Shown one piece after another: positions 22,180-33,473 of a DNA stretch of 64,000 bases (positions are counted from its first letter, which is position 1; each line of letters begins with the position of its first letter). The position numbers and the translations under genes are program-made. The notes under the pieces are model-generated. The model was given only the letters and a program-made list of their open reading frames with translations. It ran no database searches and had not been told where the DNA came from. The stretch is from Achatina immaculata (lineage: Eukaryota > Mollusca > Gastropoda > Stylommatophora > Achatinidae). The DNA lies in the NCBI GenBank assembly GCA_009760885.1, contig CM019713.1, positions 80,110,367 to 80,174,366 on the forward strand, read 5' to 3'.

Positions 22180-24660
22180 ATATTGCCACGACTAGTTTAT
22201 GACCCGAGACGTGCAAGTTATCCGTCTCTGAATCGCATTCGGCACTAGTTGAAGTCTCGTCAGATAAATAATCTTCACTGTGAGGACAGTGTTCCTTCTG
22301 AGACAGATGACAGATCTCCTCTCGCTTCCTCTGTTTCCGCCTGTGTCGGGGCCGAAAATCATGCACCGACATGGGAATTATTGATGCGGAAGCATCCATC
22401 TCCATATAGTGGTCTGAGGGTTGAACCCCAGTATCCACTCTTCGCTGGATTTCCTCCGGGAACCATGGCGAAACACTTGGAACAAAACAAGGAGACGGTG
22501 GAAGAGAATATCTCTCTCTAGCGACTTGGATCTAAAACTATTAGGAACAGACTGCCTCTGGAAATTCCCATTAGGCAAGGAAACATTAATGGCGACATCG
22601 TATGCTATGGGATACGATGTATTTATCGCCCTACCTACTTTCTCTGTTAACTGACAGGAACACGACAGGTCAGTTTGAAATGAACAATCCACAATAGGCG
22701 AAGTATCTGACTGCGAATAGGCCTCAACGACACTCACTGATGTGACGTCACACATCTCAGTCCATTGTTGCTGAGGTACGTCGCTGTAAACAGCGTGTGT
22801 TGGTACTGAAACAGAGGTGATACCATAGACAAAAGAGACAAGGCTTGGTTCCTCGCACCCAGATGAAATAATATCTCTAAGTCCATAGTGCGGAGATTAG
22901 CAAACCACCTCTGTAACTTGATGTCTGACATCTCCTGCCGACTGAGGAATTATCCCTCATGGGTCTATGGCCAGACTTCAATACGAAGTGTCTATTCGCC
23001 AGAAAATATTTCTACTTCTGCGTGGCATAATGGATAGCATACTCTTCTCTTTCGAAACGTGGACCACTTAGTCTGAGAGCCCGACAGTCTCTGCGAAAGA
23101 AAATAAATTGACCCTTCCGCAGAGACACCATCAGAAGTGGAGGAGTCGTCTGCGCCAAACATCCTCCAAATCAGACGCATCTGTAAACATGGTACGCGGT
23201 TTCTGCAAATCAGGATGCGACAGAAGTGGTATCTTCGTAAGGCAATCTTTCAGAAACTCAAAAGCCATTTGACAGTCTATGAAAATATGACCCTTCTTGG
23301 TGAGGTACACAATAGCAGCCACGATCTACGAAAAATGGGGAATGAAACGTCTGTAATAAATATACTGCCCTAGAAAAGAACGTATTTTTTAAACATTCAA
23401 ATGAGACAACATTTCGGGAATGGCTTTGACCTTATCAAGGTCAAGAGATATGCCCGACTGACTGATAACGTATCCATGATACTTTATTTCAGAAACCGTA
23501 CAGTGGTATTTCAAAGCTTTTAGTTTGACCTTGTATTAGCGCAACCGGTTGAATACAGTCTGAAGAATGAGAACATGATCATCGATCGTTCAGTGAGTGA
23601 ACACCAGTATTTCATCCTAAGCCTTGCAATACTGTGTGCATGAGTGTGACAAAGTTAGATGGTGCCCCTTTTAAACCAAGGCTAATGAAGTCGAACTGGA
23701 TACAACCAAGATGACAACTAAGATCTGAATTCTGCTTGATGTGTTTACTTGAATGGTTGATTACTGTCATCACGGGATAGTGAGGAGCGTGGATCTCACA
23801 GAATGAGTACACAAGGTATATCTCAGATTGTGACATTAAGAATGATATCTCTATGCCATGCACCGTATAAGAATTTCCAGAGTTGGAATATGGTTGTGCC
23901 TTCAGTTTCAGAGGAATAAGATTGCCAGAACGTGGAGAAAGAAGAGAAGAACGCTGAACTCGAGGAATACAAGCAATATGTACATCTAAGTTTAATGGAA
24001 TTTTCTTGTTGTGAATTTTGAATGCGTTAGACTTGTAATCTATGACAGCACAAAAATGAGACAGTAAATCACATCCAATAATGGCGGAACGGTTCATGTT
24101 ACGACCCACATAGAAGCAATGAGAAACAGTAACACCAGCAATAGAAATAGGAAGGAAAACTCTGACAATGACTCGCATCAAAGCTGCAGTTACAGTTTGC
24201 AGAGTAACTCTAGTAGGCAAGAGTATCGGAGCAGAAGTGTCTAACAATGCCCTAATCCTACAAGATGTTATAGAGACAAGGATAGAAGTTTGTGTAAGGG
24301 GGGGGGGGGGGCACAGCCACGGAGAGTAGTAGTGTAGCATGCGAAAATAAGACAGGTCTTTTACTTCTACTATCTCACTGTCGACAAAAGCGGGCAATAT
24401 GATCCGGCCTACCACAAGTATAACATGTTCCAACATTTTGTGCTTGTGTACTGACAGTCTCCCTCTTCCTTGTATGCGACCTCTGAGTATGATGCAGGAC
24501 ACGGTGACTTCTTTTGCTGAGAAAACAGCTGCATCTTCTGGGGTAAATGATGTCTTGATATATCAACTGCAGCCATCTCACTGGTGGGGTGTCTATCTGA
24601 AAAGAAATTGGTGTCGGGAACTACAGCTTATGGTCACAGACTCGGTTAGAAAACTTTCCT
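22180..24660 (-). pseudogene. second gypsy-like retrotransposon relic (gag end, protease, RT, RNase H)
   Basis: Minus strand, different from the 4.4-11.1 kb element. In order: zinc knuckle C-Y-T-C-x4-H-x4-C (about 24395-24440), protease with a mutated active site 'LLDTSAP' (family DTGA/S) and 'SAIIGCDLLSHF', an RT piece 'LGLKGAPSNFVTLMHTVLQG' directly after protease-linker sequence (most of the RT fingers/palm deleted), RT thumb/connection 'YHGYVISQSGI' and 'YYRRFI', then RNase H 'MFTDASDLE'. About 400 codons of further degenerate sequence follow to 22180 without integrase motifs. A G10 run (24300-24310) lies in the gag-pro region. No LTRs are found. Confidence 0.8.
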
Positions 24661-24779
24661 CTTAAGATCTATCAACAGCTTTTATAAACGTGTCTGGCTT
24701 ATTCCGTAATAAATTAGTTTTAAGACATCTAGGTAGCAATGCGTCTGTTAAGGCCTACACTAGTTGCCTCTAAGCCAGG

Positions 24780-25415
24780 GGAGATACCAGTTCCGTGTTT
24801 TGGAATTGACATAAACTTGAAAATAAAAAAAAATATTGCACAAGTAAAACGTGCATTGAATGTGTACATGGGACACAAGTAGAAACTCCTGATTGTGCAG
24901 ATGACATAACTGTTATCAGTGGAAATATGAATTCAATGCAAAAAATAACAGATACCCTGTCTTCATTGACTAGATAAATAGGACAAGAAATTAACAAGGA
25001 AAAGCACCATTGACCTTCAAGAACTTGATAGCATATGGCACTGAAATACATGCACAAAAAAACAAGACAAGATTATTCAGTTCAAATGTTATCCCCAACC
25101 TCATTTATTCATGTGCAAGTTCCACACAAATAAAGAAATAGACAAAGAAATTAGACTCTTTTGAAAACAAATGCCTAAGTAAAATACTCTGTATAAATTG
25201 GAACAACTTTAAGAACAACGCAGAGATAAGGCAGATGAGTGAACAACAGCCTGTCTCATGGATGATCAGAAAAAGGAACTGGGCATGTATCGGTCACGTG
25301 ATGAGAAGAAACAATCAGATAATTCAAAGTTAAGCTATCAAGTGGAAAACAACGCGCTGAAGAAAAAGACCGATCCCGTCAAACTCTAAAGAGGGCGATA
25401 TAAATAGAGACCAAA
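24780..25415 (+). mobile_element. LINE-B fragment (RT DD region to C-terminus)
   Basis: Plus strand, degenerate: 'ADDITVIS' trace at 24898-24920, 'VNEQQPVSWMIRKRN' and 'GHVMRRNNQ' near 25230-25320, ending 'KRPIPSNSKEGDI'. It runs into a CT-rich microsatellite. No complete frame remains. Confidence 0.75.
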
Positions 25416-25665
25416 CTCTCTCTCTCCCTATCTCTCTCACTCCCTATCTCTCTCTCTATCTCTCTCAGTCTCTATCTCTCCCTCAATCTAATCTCTCTCA
25501 CTCTCTCTCTATCACTCTCTATCTATCTCTCTCTATCTCACTCTCTATCTCTCTCTATCTCATTCTCTATCTCTCTCTATCTCTCTCACTCTCTCTCACT
25601 CTCTCTCTATCTCTCCCTCTTTCACTATCTATCACTCTCTATCTCTCTCTCTCGCTCTCTCTCTC
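25416..25665. repeat. CT/CTAT-rich microsatellite
   Basis: About 250 bp of imperfect (CTCTCTAT)n. It starts at the LINE-B truncation and ends at the short retroelement module at 25666. Confidence 0.95.
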
Positions 25666-25745
25666 TTGAATGTCAGACGGGCCTGCGTGCCCAATTCTTA
25701 ACCCTTTTGAAATAAAGATCAATCAATCAATCAATCAATCAATCT
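25666..25745 (+). repeat. short retroelement 3' end with (CAAT)n tail, copy 2
   Basis: 'gaatgtcagacgggcctgcg', 'tgcccaattcttaaccc', then AATAAA and (CAAT)n at 25711-25742. It matches the reverse complement of 16402-16482. The tail abuts the minus-strand LINE-C copy. Confidence 0.7.
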
Positions 25746-25746
25746 C

Positions 25747-26790
25747 TCTCTAAACCTTTGGCTTTTTCCGCTCTTGCCCAGGTGAGCCCTCTATTGCTCA
25801 ACAATCTCTCTGTTTTTCTCCATGTCTCTTTTTGTCTACCCTTACTTCTGTTCCCCTGTGGTGTCCATCTTAGTGCTAATTTTGGTAGTGAGTTGACAGT
25901 CATTCGGAGCACATGTTCCAACCATCGCCAGCATCTTTCCTCCATAATTGATGACAGTGGCTTCATCTGCATTTCTCCCAACAAGATGTTATTTCTTATG
26001 GTGTTTGTCCAAAATTATTTCTAATTCGTCGTAAACATTTAGTCTAGAGCGTATTCAGCTTGTTTTCTATGGTTTTGGTGATTTTCCAGCATTTGCTTCC
26101 ATAGAGTAATACACTTAGAATATTACTCTTAAATATCCTGATTTTCGTCTTCATGCTTAGTTTTTTAGATTTCCATATAGTCTGCAGCATTGCAAAAGCC
26201 TGGTTTGCTCTAGTAAGTCTGCTGTTGATGTTATCTGTGCTGTCTCCATTTTCTACTACTCTAATGCCAAGATATACACATTCGCTGACCTCCTCCACTA
26301 ACTTGTTATCTATCCTGAGTACATTTGTGTTGTTCACATTTTGCTTCATTAACTTTGTCTTTCCTTTGCTGATCTTTAATCCTGTGTTATTTGCATTCTG
26401 AGTTATCTTATTTATTTTATCTTGCATATCTTTATGGCTATTTGATAGTAGACAAATATCGTTCGCAAATTCAAGGTCCTCCAGCACTGCATCAAGAGTC
26501 CATTGTAATCCTTTGCGTTTGTCTGATGTTGCCTTCTTCATTAACCAGTCTACTCCCAAGATAAATACTGTTGGCGATAGTACATATCTCTGCTTCACTC
26601 TTGTTTGTACTCTAAAACTGTTGGAGGTTTGTTCTCCAAAGATCACTTTGCACTGAAAACTCTCGTATAGGGCATTGATAACATTCACTATCTTATGGGG
26701 AAGGCCACGGCATCTTAGAATTTTCCACAGTACATCTCTTTTGACACTGTCAAAGTCTTTCTCAAAACCTATAAACAGTGTTTATGGCAT
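25747..26790 (-). mobile_element. LINE-C copy (RT palm to C-terminus)
   Basis: A third LINE family. ORF 26688-26044 (214 aa) shows a late RT region: 'VKQRYVLSPTVFILGVDWLM' (family: VRQGC.LSP..F), 'LEFANDICLLS' (DD replaced by ND), 'ISKGKTKLM', 'YLGIRVVENGDST' and 'IRIFKSNILSVLLYGSKCWK'. The C-terminal part at 25984-25739 gives 'RWLEHVLRM', 'GRQKETWRKT' and 'GLTWARAEKAKGL'. Upstream, 26790-26690 gives 'FEKDFDSVKRDVLWKILR' (RT motif A region). The catalytic ADD is mutated (AND), so this copy is dead. Confidence 0.85.
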
Positions 26791-26875
26791 TTCTAACCAG
26801 TAGCCATAAATTCTATTGATGAGGCTGAAAAGCTACCGAAAAACAAGGCGAAAGAACTTATATATATATATATAT

Positions 26876-26985
26876 AAGGATGTTGAGCATTAGAGGGCTC
26901 AACTGGGCAAGAGCAGAAAAAAAGGCGAAGGACAGGCATTTGTGGAAAACACTTGCGGAAGCCCCATGTGCCCTGGACACTTAAG
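26876..26985 (+). mobile_element. LINE-C 3'-terminal fragment
   Basis: Plus-strand copy of the LINE-C C-terminus ('LEH.RAQLGKSRKKGEGQ' in a broken frame; at DNA level 'agggctcaactgggcaagag'). It lies just beyond a TA tract and points toward the minus LINE-B that begins at 26990. Confidence 0.7.
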
Positions 26986-27485
26986 GTTCAGATATATATA
27001 TTGTCCTTCCCGTGCCGTTAAACGTCACACAGGGCTTGCAAAGTAGTTCGACTGTTTTTCCTGTCTTCAGCGAGTCTTTCAACGTCATCAAAGGATTTAA
27101 TGCCAGTTAATTTGGTTTCTCTTAACAATGTCCGTTTCAGAGTTTCACGTGGTCTGCCTCTTTTGCTTTGGCCTGTTGTGTTCCACTTGATAGTTTGTTT
27201 TGGGATTCTCTGATCATTTCTTCTCATCAAGTGACCAACATATGTCCATCTCCTTTTCCTCATCACCCATGAGACTGGTTGTTGTTCAGTCATCTGTCTT
27301 ATCTCTGCATTATTCTTGAATTCGTTCCACGTGATGCTGAGTATTTTCCTTAGGCATATGTTTTCAAAAGAGTATAATTTCTTTTCTATTTCTTTAGTTG
27401 TTTTCCAGCTTTCACATGCATAAATGAGGCTGGATATTACATTCGAATTGAATAGTCTTAAATTGGTTTTTGTGCTTATAACTTT

Positions 27486-28580
27486 TCAATTCCATATGTT
27501 CTCAAGATTCTTGAAGATTGATGCTGCTGTTGTAATTCTGATCCTAACTTCCTTTTTAGTGTCACCATCCTGGTCTATGTAGCTGCCAAGGTATGCAAAT
27601 TGATTGACTTCTTCAATATCTGTCACTTCTATGTGTATTTTTACATTTTGATTAATGAGAATTTTCATTACTTTTATTTTGTCCTTGTTAATTTCAAGTC
27701 CTATTTTGCTAGCCATTGAAGACAGCATATCTTTTTTGTCTTGCATGGAATTCACATTATTACTGATAAGAGTTATGTCATAGGCAAAATCAAGATCTTC
27801 TAGTTCTGTCCCATGTACCCAGTCAATACCTGTGTTACCTGTGCCGCATTTTTTCATTATGAAGTCTATTGTAATCCCAACAAGTAAAGGAGACAGTATA
27901 CATCCTTGATTCACACCTGTTTCAATCTGGAACCATTCATTCAAACCTTCTTCTGTCTTGACTGCACAAACATATCCATTGTGTAAGTCCTTAATGATGT
28001 TGACAATTTTAGATGGTATTCCATATAACAATTTAAAATTCTCAATAATGAATCTCTGTGTATGCTATCAAATGCCATTTTAAAATCTATGAAGTTCAGT
28101 ATCAATGGTTTCTGCTTTTCAATATGTTCTTCAAGTATTATTCTGAGAGTAAAGATCTGGTCATGACAGCTTCTCCATTTTCGAAATCAAGCTTGTTCTT
28201 CTCTCATTGCAGTATCCACTATATCTTTAAGGCTATTCAAAATGACCTTGCAAAATACTTTTCACACAACTGATATTAAGGTTACTCCTGTCCAGTTGTT
28301 ACAGTCACTAAGGATCCCTTTTTTTTGGTATTTTAACAATGATTCCTTTTCTCCAATTAGAAGTGACCTTCTCTTCTTTCCAAATCTTGTTAAACATTCT
28401 CTGTAGTTGTCTCATGTTGTCACTATTGATAGCTTTTAGCATTTCGGCTGTTATTTGATCTTCGCCTGCACCTTTGTTGTTAGCCATTAAATTCACTGCT
28501 GTTTCAATTTCATGCAATTTAATTTCATCTAGGTTGAGATTTAGTTGTGGGACTGTTAAGTCAGTTTCAAGGTTTAACAA
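27486..28580 (-). pseudogene. LINE-B reverse transcriptase domain
   Basis: Segment 28580-28308: 'NNKGAGEDQITAEMLKA' and 'WRKGIIVKIPKKRDP' (RT fingers). The middle (28300-28060) is frameshifted but reads 'REEQA.FRKWRSC' and 'ILNFIDFKMAFDSIHRD' (motif A). Segment 28031-27486: 'GVNQGCILSPLLVGITIDFI', 'LDFAYDITLIS' (FADD changed to FAYD) and 'AYLGSYIDQDGDTKKEVRI'. The FAYD change removes a catalytic aspartate. Confidence 0.87.
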
Positions 28581-29052
28581 TTCTTTTGGGTGTGGTCGAT
28601 TAAGTATTTCTTGGAAGTGTTCAGCCCATCTTTGCCTTTGGTCTTCATTTGATGTTACTAGGGTTCCAGTTTTGCTAAGGATTGATCTTTCTTTAGATGT
28701 AATAGTACCTGTTAGCCTGTTATGTATGTTATATAAAGTTTTTGCTGCCTCCTGTTTTTGCTGCTTTTTCTGCCTCTTTTGCCGTATTGTCTATGTATTC
28801 TCTTTTATTCCTTCTAGCTGAACTTTTTAATTTCTTGTCTATTCCTTTGTATGTTGCTTTCGCCAGATCTTTTCCAAGATCTGTTTTTGCATTCAACATA
28901 TCTAATTTGACTGCTCGTCTTTCATGTATATAATTCCATGTTTTATCTGATATCCATGCTTTTCTGTTTGGTTTTTTCATTCCAGCGCTTGCCTTTGCTG
29001 CTGTGATTATGTCTGTGCTGTAATAATTCCATAATTCATCTATACTTATCTC

Positions 29053-29709
29053 CTAAACTTCACTGGGTGTTTTGGAATGATTGGTAAGTTCCTGATTGAA
29101 ATTAATGTTATTATTTTCATCTTGTAGGCTGTGGCTGTTTATCTTTCTGTGTACTGATTTCTTGTGTTGGCTTTTCAGTTTTATTTTCCCTATGCACAGG
29201 TTGTGATCACTGTTGACATCTGCACCCCTATAAGCCCTTACATCTATGAGAGATGTTCTGTATTGGTTTCTAATACAAAAATGATCTATATGGTTTCTAG
29301 TTCTATCATCTGGAGATATCCACGTTGTATTATGTATCTCTCTGTGTGGAAATATTGTGCCTCCAATGACCCTTCCCTCTGTTAGACATATGTCAATTAG
29401 TCTTTCTCCATTCTGATTAACCATGTCAGTTCTTTCTTTCCCCATCACTTTTTCAATGTCAGTATTATCTTTCCCTAACTTAGCGTTGAAGTCCGCCATA
29501 GTAATTAGGATGTCGTGTTTAGGGACTTTGTTGATGATTTGTTGTAGTTGGTGATAGAAGTCGTCTTTCACATCATCATCTGCATCATTCTTGGGTTCAT
29601 AACATTGTATTATTGTCATTCTTCCGCGTCTTAAGTTGTATCGTGCTCTTATTATACAACTGGCCACTATTTCCCATTCTACAAGGCTCTTTGCTGCTAC
29701 GTCTGACAT
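29053..29709 (-). pseudogene. LINE-B APE-type endonuclease domain
   Basis: A 218-aa open stretch. Motifs: 'IIQCYEPKNDADDDVKDDFY' (residues 34-53), 'TMADFNAKLGKDNTDIE' (family: GDFNAK.G), 'NTTWISPDDRTRNHIDHFCI' (family: TW.SPDG...NQIDYI), and 'VNSDHNLCIGKIKLK' (family: SDH.L). These match the 'craniofacial development protein 2-like' exonuclease-endonuclease-phosphatase fold. The N-terminal catalytic region upstream is broken. GD to MAD and ID-Y to ID-H substitutions suggest decay. Confidence 0.88.
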
Positions 29710-30212
29710 AATAATACTACCCCATCCCGGATTTTGCCATCATTTCTGCCTGAATGTATTATCAACTTACCTATTTCCGCCGATCTTTTACCTGCTTCTG
29801 GCCATCACATTTCGCTGATGCCCAGTATATCTAGATGGTATCTCTCCATTTCTTTGATGACTTGAGTAGTTTTTGTTGGTGCTGCCATCGTTCTCACATT
29901 CCAGAATCCAACCCTTGTCACATGTTTGGGGCCGACGAATGAGCTCCTCGGAGTTGGCATCCCTGATGCTCGGTTAGTTTCTCTGCAAGTTTACGTAAGG
30001 ATATCTTTTTTTCCCATCTGGAGTCGCCTCTAGATAGGTCCCAGGATAAGGTTGTTAGCCTGATGCCCAACTCCGGGTACATGAAGTGTGACAGATCAAG
30101 CGGAATCCGCTGATTTCTGCATGCCGGCGAGAGTGTTAAAATAAAACGTCCGCCATCTTGCACGTCACGCCGGAAGCCTTTCATATCTTATATATAGACA
30201 TAGCTTATACGC

Positions 30213-30340
30213 GCTTGTTCTTCCAGTCTTAAATCAAACACAGAGTTATTTCTTCCATTTCCTCCTTTGCTTAGGATTTACTGCGTGTGCCTGTGTCAGT
30301 GGTTTTATAAGTGAAAACCTGTGAAATCAGACAAATAGAA
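30213..30340. repeat. dispersed ~130-bp repeat, copy 2
   Basis: Partner of 2962-3092 (shared blocks 'tgtgtcagtggtttTataag', 'ctgtgaaatcagac'). It lies at the 5' side of the complete LINE-B copy and leads directly into the inverted repeat at 30331. Confidence 0.55.
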
Positions 30341-30573
30341 AGAATGAGAATGTATAAATGAAAAACATACAATATCCAATATTTCGGCGTGAGTGGCAGG
30401 GACGTATCTATCCTATAATATATAATAGGTCTTATTCAGGAGCACACCACTAATATAAGTTATACGTCGTTTTGTTGTGTATGTAATCCTCGAAAAAGAT
30501 TAACGCCGAAATATTGGATATTATATGTTTTTCGTGTATACATTCTCGTCTTACTATCATTCTTTCTGTTTGT
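30331..30573. repeat. inverted repeat, ~60-bp arms, ~112-bp loop
   Basis: Left arm 30331-30390 (ending 'aatatttcggcgt') and right arm 30503-30573 (starting 'acgccgaaatatt') are reverse complements with few mismatches and one ~12-nt offset. The motif GCCGAAATATTGG resembles the ACGCCGAAACGTC sequence at the end of the Penelope-like element (37379-37391). No ORF is present. Confidence 0.8.
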
Positions 30574-30684
30574 TGTTTTTTCTCGTTTTACTCACCCTCT
30601 ATGCCGCTTTGTAAAACTGCAATATACACCTATGTTTACCTTTATTATTTGACCCAGTTTTACTGCAGTCGTCATCCCTTTTTT

Positions 30685-30775
30685 ATGTCCAAGTGAACGT
30701 TTCAGGCAATTTGATCTTGTCTCATCAGGAAACTTCATTTAAAAAATAGCAACATCGTATTTGTTCAGTTAATTA
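30685..30775 (-). mobile_element. Tc1-like terminal fragment
   Basis: Matches the 5' terminal block of the split Tc1 element (11955-12040): 'gtccaagtgaacgtttcagg', 'atcttgtctcatcagg', 'gcaacatcgtatttgtt'. Transposase coding sequence is absent. Confidence 0.7.
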
Positions 30776-30959
30776 ATCTAAAAGATTTTGATTATTGTTT
30801 AATTTCAATCAAATATTTTAGTTTACTTTGTAACTGTACTTTCCAACCATTCATCAAAAACTGTTTCAGTGCACCGAATGATTGTGGGCACCCATGCTTT
30901 TAAAATTTTATTTGGAGTAATAGATTTTGGATCCCTAGAATAAAACTTGGGTGTGGATT
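30776..30959. other. intergenic, no gene seen
   Basis: AT-rich, no recognisable features. Confidence 0.4.
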
Positions 30960-33473
30960 AATTCTGAGAAGTCAATGAAATTTAGCGGGATAGGGGTATC
31001 CACTATCAAAAGAGAAGTAAGACGTTTCCTTACCACCCTCAGTCTACGAGACACCCTTGGGCAAGGTGGAGTACCCGTATAGTCCCCCGATCAGGGTGAC
31101 GTGAAGACATGAGAGCAGGTGGTGGATGGAATGGGAGAGGAACCGACAGATAATGTTGGTTATGGTCACCATTCTATGATGGTCGGCAGATGATCTCAAT
31201 GTAGGGACAATGTCTACGATCACTGACTAGTACAGTCGCTGCCTGGAAGGAAAGCAATGGTAAACTACCTTCTAGAAATATATAAAGAAACCCAAACAGC
31301 AACATGTTAAGTCAGACAGGAAAAAGATCTGGTGGCGAGTCCTCCAGGCCAGATAGATCTAATTTTAACACTGGGGAAGTGTGTGAGCCAGAGGTCAGTA
31401 CTTGTAACTGTGATGAGGGACAAAATCCTGACGGTGTTACTAAGGAAAACCCCTGCATGAAACTAAAAATAAAAAAAAAGAGTAGGAACATGGAATGTGA
31501 GAAGTATGTATGAGGGAAAGTATCAAATAATAAGTGACGAGATGAAAAGAACGGTTATATACATTTTAGGAATCTGCGAACATCGATGGAAAGGATCAGG
31601 ACACTTCATGAGCTAGAATGATAGTATCTGTATATACTCTGGTGAAGAATTAATAAGAAAGAATGGAGTGACTTTTTACTTGGGGAATTCAACATCAAAA
31701 GTATTACTAGGTTACAATAAGTGATACAACCCTCATTATCAGACTTAAGGGCACTCCTAAAAATGTAACAGTCATCCAGATATATGCACCTACATTAGCA
31801 GCAGAAGAAGAGGAAGTAGAAGACTTTTATAATACACTGCAAACGACGGGAGACCAGTTACGGAAATTTAGTATTGGGCATCGAAATGAAACAGATGACA
31901 GTCTAATGGCTTTTGCATAGAAAACGAGCTAATGATCACTACCACAGTTTTTAAACAACATCCAAGAAGACTTTACACATGGACATCACCTGATGAGAAA
32001 AATAAGAATCAAATATATTACATTTTAGCGCAAAGGAGGTGGAGATCAAGTATAACATCAGCAAAATCGTTACATGGTTCTAATTATGACACGGAGCACG
32101 AGTTATTAGAAGCAGACATGAAGATAAAAATAAAAAAGACAATTACGGGATCAAGACCACTCCACTTTAATCTTACAAACATACCAAAACAATACGGTAC
32201 AGACGTGAAGAACCGTTTCGAAATCCTGATGGCTTTCAGGAGGAGATGACACCATATGAATATGCTACGCAGGCCAGAGATATCTTAATAACAACAGCTA
32301 AAGACGTGGTTCTAGTAAAGAAAACACAAAAGAATAGATGGATTACAGCAGGCACACTAGAACTGATAAAACAACGTAGAGAAGACGCAATGAAAGTGAC
32401 AAACAACAGAAAAGAAAAACATAACATTTTTTACAAAAGAATTACGAAGAAATATAAGAAAAAACAAAAATAAAAAAATACATACAAGATTGCTGTGAAA
32501 GAATAGAAGGAAATCATAAGTGTGGAAGAAATAGTGAAATGTTTAAACAAATGAAGACATTGACGATAAATGTGACGAGAAGGGGAATACCTTGACAGAG
32601 ACAGATGAAATTCTAGAAAGATGGAAGAAATATTGCAGAGCGATGTATGAAACAACCAACTGTGAAAGCAGAAATCAATAATGTGAATTATTATTGGTGG
32701 AGAAAGAACCCGAACCGACAATAGAAGTTTTATGGGCAATAAGGAATCTGAAAAAAATGATAAATCACCAGGATGTGATGAGATAACAGCTGAACCTGTC
32801 AAAGCAGGAGAAAAGGAATGTGCAACAATCTATCATACACTATGTTCAAAGATATGGCATTCAGGTATTTGACCAAAAGAATGAAAAAGAACTGTATTCA
32901 TACCACAGCCACAGAGGTTAACCTGAAATGATGCACAAACTACAGAACTGTTGCCCTGATTAATTATTCCAGTAAAATTCTATTAAAAATTATAATGGGT
33001 AGACTCCGTAAGAAAATAGAGCAAATCAGTATGTTCTAAGCTGGTTTTAGGCAAGGAAGAGGATCAAGAGATCATATATTCAATATAAGATTAATAACAG
33101 AGAAATGCAGAGAGTTAAATGTGAATCTATATCTATCTTTTATAAACTACTCAAAGGCATTTGACTGTGCATAACACCTGAAACTTTGAGAATTAATGGA
33201 AATAATGGGATTTCCAACAATTTTGATACAATTAACATTACTGCTGGATCTAGACCAACAGGCAGCAGGAAGAATAAATGATGAAACAACAACTTCGTTT
33301 GACATAAAACAAGGGGTCCGTCAGGGGTAAATATTGTCGTCTTACTTATTTAACTTGTATACTGAAAATATAATGAGGAATGTTAGAGAAGATGTAGACA
33401 AAGAATATTAAGATGACATAACAATTGGAGGTTATGAAATACCAGGGATTAGATATGCTGATGACACAGTATA
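30960..33473 (+). mobile_element. LINE-A copy with 5' region, endonuclease and RT
   Basis: 30960-31300 is a GC-richer 5' region ('cccttgggcaaggtgg', 'gcctggaaggaaagcaatgg'), then coding from about 31304. Broken frames give 'RNMECEKYV.GK' and 'LGICEHRWKGSG' (endonuclease start), 'VIQIYAPTLAAEEEEVEDFY', an internal deletion, then 'YTWTSPDEKNKNQIYYILAQ', 'RRWRSSITSAKSLHGSNYDT', 'EHELLEADMKIKIKKTITGS'; RT follows with 'PGCDEITAEPVKAG', 'YLSFINYSKAFDC', 'GVRQG' and 'RYADDTV'. It stops exactly at 33473 against a Penelope-like element, lacking its 3' end. Confidence 0.88.

Larger units (their letters stand above)
26990..30186 (-). mobile_element. LINE-B, most complete copy (endonuclease + RT)
   Basis: A 3.2-kb minus-strand element with 5' region (30186-29920), APE endonuclease (29709-29053 open), linker (28980-28729), RT (28580-27486 in pieces) and C-terminal zinc/basic tail (27293-27018). 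The 3' end carries the family terminator near 'ggaaggacaatatata'. Target-primed retrotransposition uses the endonuclease to nick DNA and the RT to copy the RNA. Frames are broken between 29050-28980, 28730-28580 and around 28300-28030, so it is non-functional, though it is the best template for reconstructing the family. Confidence 0.88.

Noticed and set aside
25758..26024. Plus-strand ORFs over LINE-C
   Set aside because: Shadows of the minus-strand LINE-C RT and C-terminal frames.
30480..30545. Second hammerhead ribozyme at the inverted repeat
   Set aside because: GCCGAAA is present, but there is no CTGATGA-like core or stem II partner at proper distance.
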